Origin: Polaribacter vadi
GTDB taxonomy: Bacteria; Bacteroidota; Bacteroidia; Flavobacteriales; Flavobacteriaceae
Length of the DNA stretch: 64,000 bases
Assembly (NCBI RefSeq): GCF_001761365.1
Contig: NZ_CP017477.1
Coordinates: 2,222,001 to 2,286,000 of the forward strand
Reading direction: 5' to 3'
Under the pieces are notes generated by a model. That model saw nothing but the letters and a program-made list of their open reading frames with translations, was not told the origin of the DNA and did not search any database. Of this stretch, positions 62,612-64,000 are shown piece after piece (positions within the stretch are counted from its first letter, which is position 1; each line of letters starts with the position of its first letter). The position numbers and the translations under genes are program-made.

Positions 62612-63658
62612 TTATGATAAATCTACAACTCTTTTTTCTTGATTACTTAACAAAGCAGCTTCAATAATCTTGATAACATTTTTTGCTTCATTTGCGCTTA
62701 CAGGCAATTTTTTATCATTTAGAATAGCCTCTGCAATAAGATTATAATATTCCATATAATCTCCTTTTTCTGTGGATACTAATTCTTTTTTAGATTCTCC
62801 ATTTTTTATACTATGAAGTATCCCTTTTTGAGATTCTGGCTCAATTCCCCAGTTTTTAGAATCGGGTTTTATTTCCTTTTGAAGTGTTGTTTCTTGTATG
62901 TCTGCTTTCGATTTTATAAAAGAACCATTTTTACCATGAATGCTATAGGCTGCAAGTGGTTCTAGAACAAAATAGCTAGATTTTAAAGTAACATAATGTG
63001 ATTTATAATACAGTTTTACGTCAAAATAATCTGCCACTTTAGAGTTGTTTCTAAAACTATTTAAAGTAGCAAAAACGCTTTTTGGCATCCCAAATAAATG
63101 TAATGCTTGGTCTATTAAATGCGAACCCAAATCATACAAACTACCCACACCTTCTGTGGGTTTTTCTTTATGCGTTTTATAACTTAATTCTGGTTCAAAA
63201 CGATCATAATGAAATTCAGCTTCAACAATATCACCTAAAACACCTTCGTTTAGTATTTTTTGAACCGTTTTAAAATCGCTATCCCATCTTCTATTATGAT
63301 ATACAGAAAGCTTTACATTTTTACTTTTTGCTAAAGCAATTAGTTCTTCTGCTTGTGCAGTTGTAACTGTAAAAGGCTTTTCTACAACAACATGTTTCCC
63401 TGCTTCAATTACTTTTTTAGTAAAATCGAAATGTGTTAAATTTGGGGTGTTTATAATAACCAAATCTATTGCATCATCATTCAACAAATCATCTAAAGAA
63501 CGAAATGTTTTGATGTTTGGGTATTTTTTTTCAGCTACATTTTTTGTGCGTTCTAAAACCCCATATAAATTTAATTTAGGATTTACATCAATAAAAGGCG
63601 CATGAAATAGATGGCCACTCATACCAAAAGAACATAATGCTGCATTTATAGATGTCAT
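62612..63658 (-). CDS. Gfo/Idh/MocA-family oxidoreductase
   Basis: The 348-residue protein has the N-terminal nucleotide-binding domain with 'AALCSFGMSGHLFHAPFID' and 'VIINTPNLTHFDFTKKVIEAGKHVVVEKPFT' (in part; the EKP lysine is present). The C-terminal part has the family's sheet with 'GVGSLYDLGSHLIDQALHLFG'. It lies 10 bases after GH105 on the same strand, so it may act on a sugar derived from pectin breakdown. The substrate is unknown. Confidence 0.88.
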   Translation of the reverse strand: MTSINAALCSFGMSGHLFHAPFIDVNPKLNLYGVLERTKNVAEKKYPNIKTFRSLDDLLNDDAIDLVIINTPNLTHFDFTKKVIEAGKHVVVEKPFTVTTAQAEELIALAKSKNVKLSVYHNRRWDSDFKTVQKILNEGVLGDIVEAEFHYDRFEPELSYKTHKEKPTEGVGSLYDLGSHLIDQALHLFGMPKSVFATLNSFRNNSKVADYFDVKLYYKSHYVTLKSSYFVLEPLAAYSIHGKNGSFIKSKADIQETTLQKEIKPDSKNWGIEPESQKGILHSIKNGESKKELVSTEKGDYMEYYNLIAEAILNDKKLPVSANEAKNVIKIIEAALLSNQEKRVVDLS

Positions 63659-63668
63659 AAAATTGTTT

Positions 63669-64000
63669 TTATTTATTTAGTTCTAAAGAAGCCATTATAA
63701 AAGGACCTGTTCCTTTAGGATCATTTGCTCTAATTTTTTCGCCAATATAATACTCAAAACTTCCATCTCTATATGGGTTTCCTCCTAAACCTGCAACTGC
63801 ACAACATCTATTTAAATTTACAACTCCATTTTCTTCAACAGAAATAAAATTATCTAAAATTCCTTGATATGCTTTTTTTGCATTTTCTAAATATTTTGCT
63901 GGTAAATATCCTTTATTAACACCTTTTGCTAAAGTATAAGTAAACATTGATGTTCCTGTTGCTTCTATATAATTCCCTTCTTTGTTTGGTAAATTAACTA
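63669..64000 (-). CDS. GH105 unsaturated rhamnogalacturonyl hydrolase, partial
   Basis: The C-terminus of a hydrolase runs off the right edge; the minus strand is open throughout 63669-64000 and the true start lies beyond. Visible is 'NKEGNYIEATGTSMFTYTLAKGVNKGYLP' (in part), 'VNLNRCCAVAGLGG' and 'SFEYYIGEKIRANDPKGTGPF', which fit GH105/YteR enzymes that act on unsaturated oligosaccharides made by rhamnogalacturonan lyases. The catalytic Asp lies outside the window. The family call is from the conserved tail. Confidence 0.8.
   Translation of the reverse strand, partial: VNLPNKEGNYIEATGTSMFTYTLAKGVNKGYLPAKYLENAKKAYQGILDNFISVEENGVVNLNRCCAVAGLGGNPYRDGSFEYYIGEKIRANDPKGTGPFIMASLELNK

Overview
The window is AT-rich chromosomal DNA from a member of the Bacteroidota, most likely a marine Flavobacteriaceae (Polaribacter-like; the genus is inference). 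The evidence is SusC/SusD pairs, TAnnTTTG-type -7 promoter elements, no obvious Shine-Dalgarno sequences, a SprE/PorW gliding and type IX secretion lipoprotein, Flavobacteria-typical hemD-DUF4271 and DUF4296 genes, and an ATP synthase operon without the beta and epsilon genes. I see no rRNA, tRNA, CRISPR array, insertion sequence or prophage.

Region 1 (1-13920) is a polysaccharide utilization locus for glucuronoxylan. It holds a secreted beta-helix protein (cut by the left edge), a GH67 alpha-glucuronidase, an SDR dehydrogenase, mannonate dehydratase UxuA, a GH10 xylanase lipoprotein, a SusC/SusD pair and a surface glycan-binding lipoprotein with duplicated CBM-like domains. GH10 would cut xylan, SusCD would import oligosaccharides, GH67 would release (methyl)glucuronate, and the SDR and UxuA would carry uronate towards KDG. 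Three copies of a LacI-type palindrome, GCAAYCGRTTGC, sit at the same distance from a -7 element in front of GH67, GH10 and SusC. No LacI gene lies in the window.

Region 2 (13921-35200) is housekeeping and ordinary flavobacterial content: hemD, DUF4271, a dolichol-phosphate-mannose-synthase-like GT2, dihydroorotase, DUF4296, tyrS, SemiSWEET, mscL, a LuxE-like protein, two ECF sigma modules (one sigma gene lacks any ATG/GTG/TTG start), isoaspartyl peptidase, an ALDH7-like dehydrogenase, SDRs, an AlbA_2 protein and lipoproteins of unknown function.

Region 3 (35319-49171, minus strand) holds sprE, bactofilin, atpZ, a small membrane protein and atpB-E-F-H-A-G, followed upstream by a PadR-controlled operon with three paralogous membrane proteins and an ABC exporter, then thioredoxin. 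A truncated M13 metallopeptidase remnant lies at 49370-49660.

Region 4 (49692-64000) is for rhamnogalacturonan/pectin. It has a GntR regulator, a rhamnose pathway (bifunctional aldolase/lactaldehyde dehydrogenase, isomerase, kinase), an FMN L-lactate dehydrogenase and an NCS1-like permease as candidate transporter. On the opposite strand lie an acetyl esterase, a CE12 acetylesterase, a PL10-CE8 pectate lyase/methylesterase fusion, a Gfo/Idh/MocA oxidoreductase and a GH105 hydrolase cut by the right edge. The two polysaccharide regions flank the housekeeping core. All assignments come from reading translated sequence and motifs; no database search was run.
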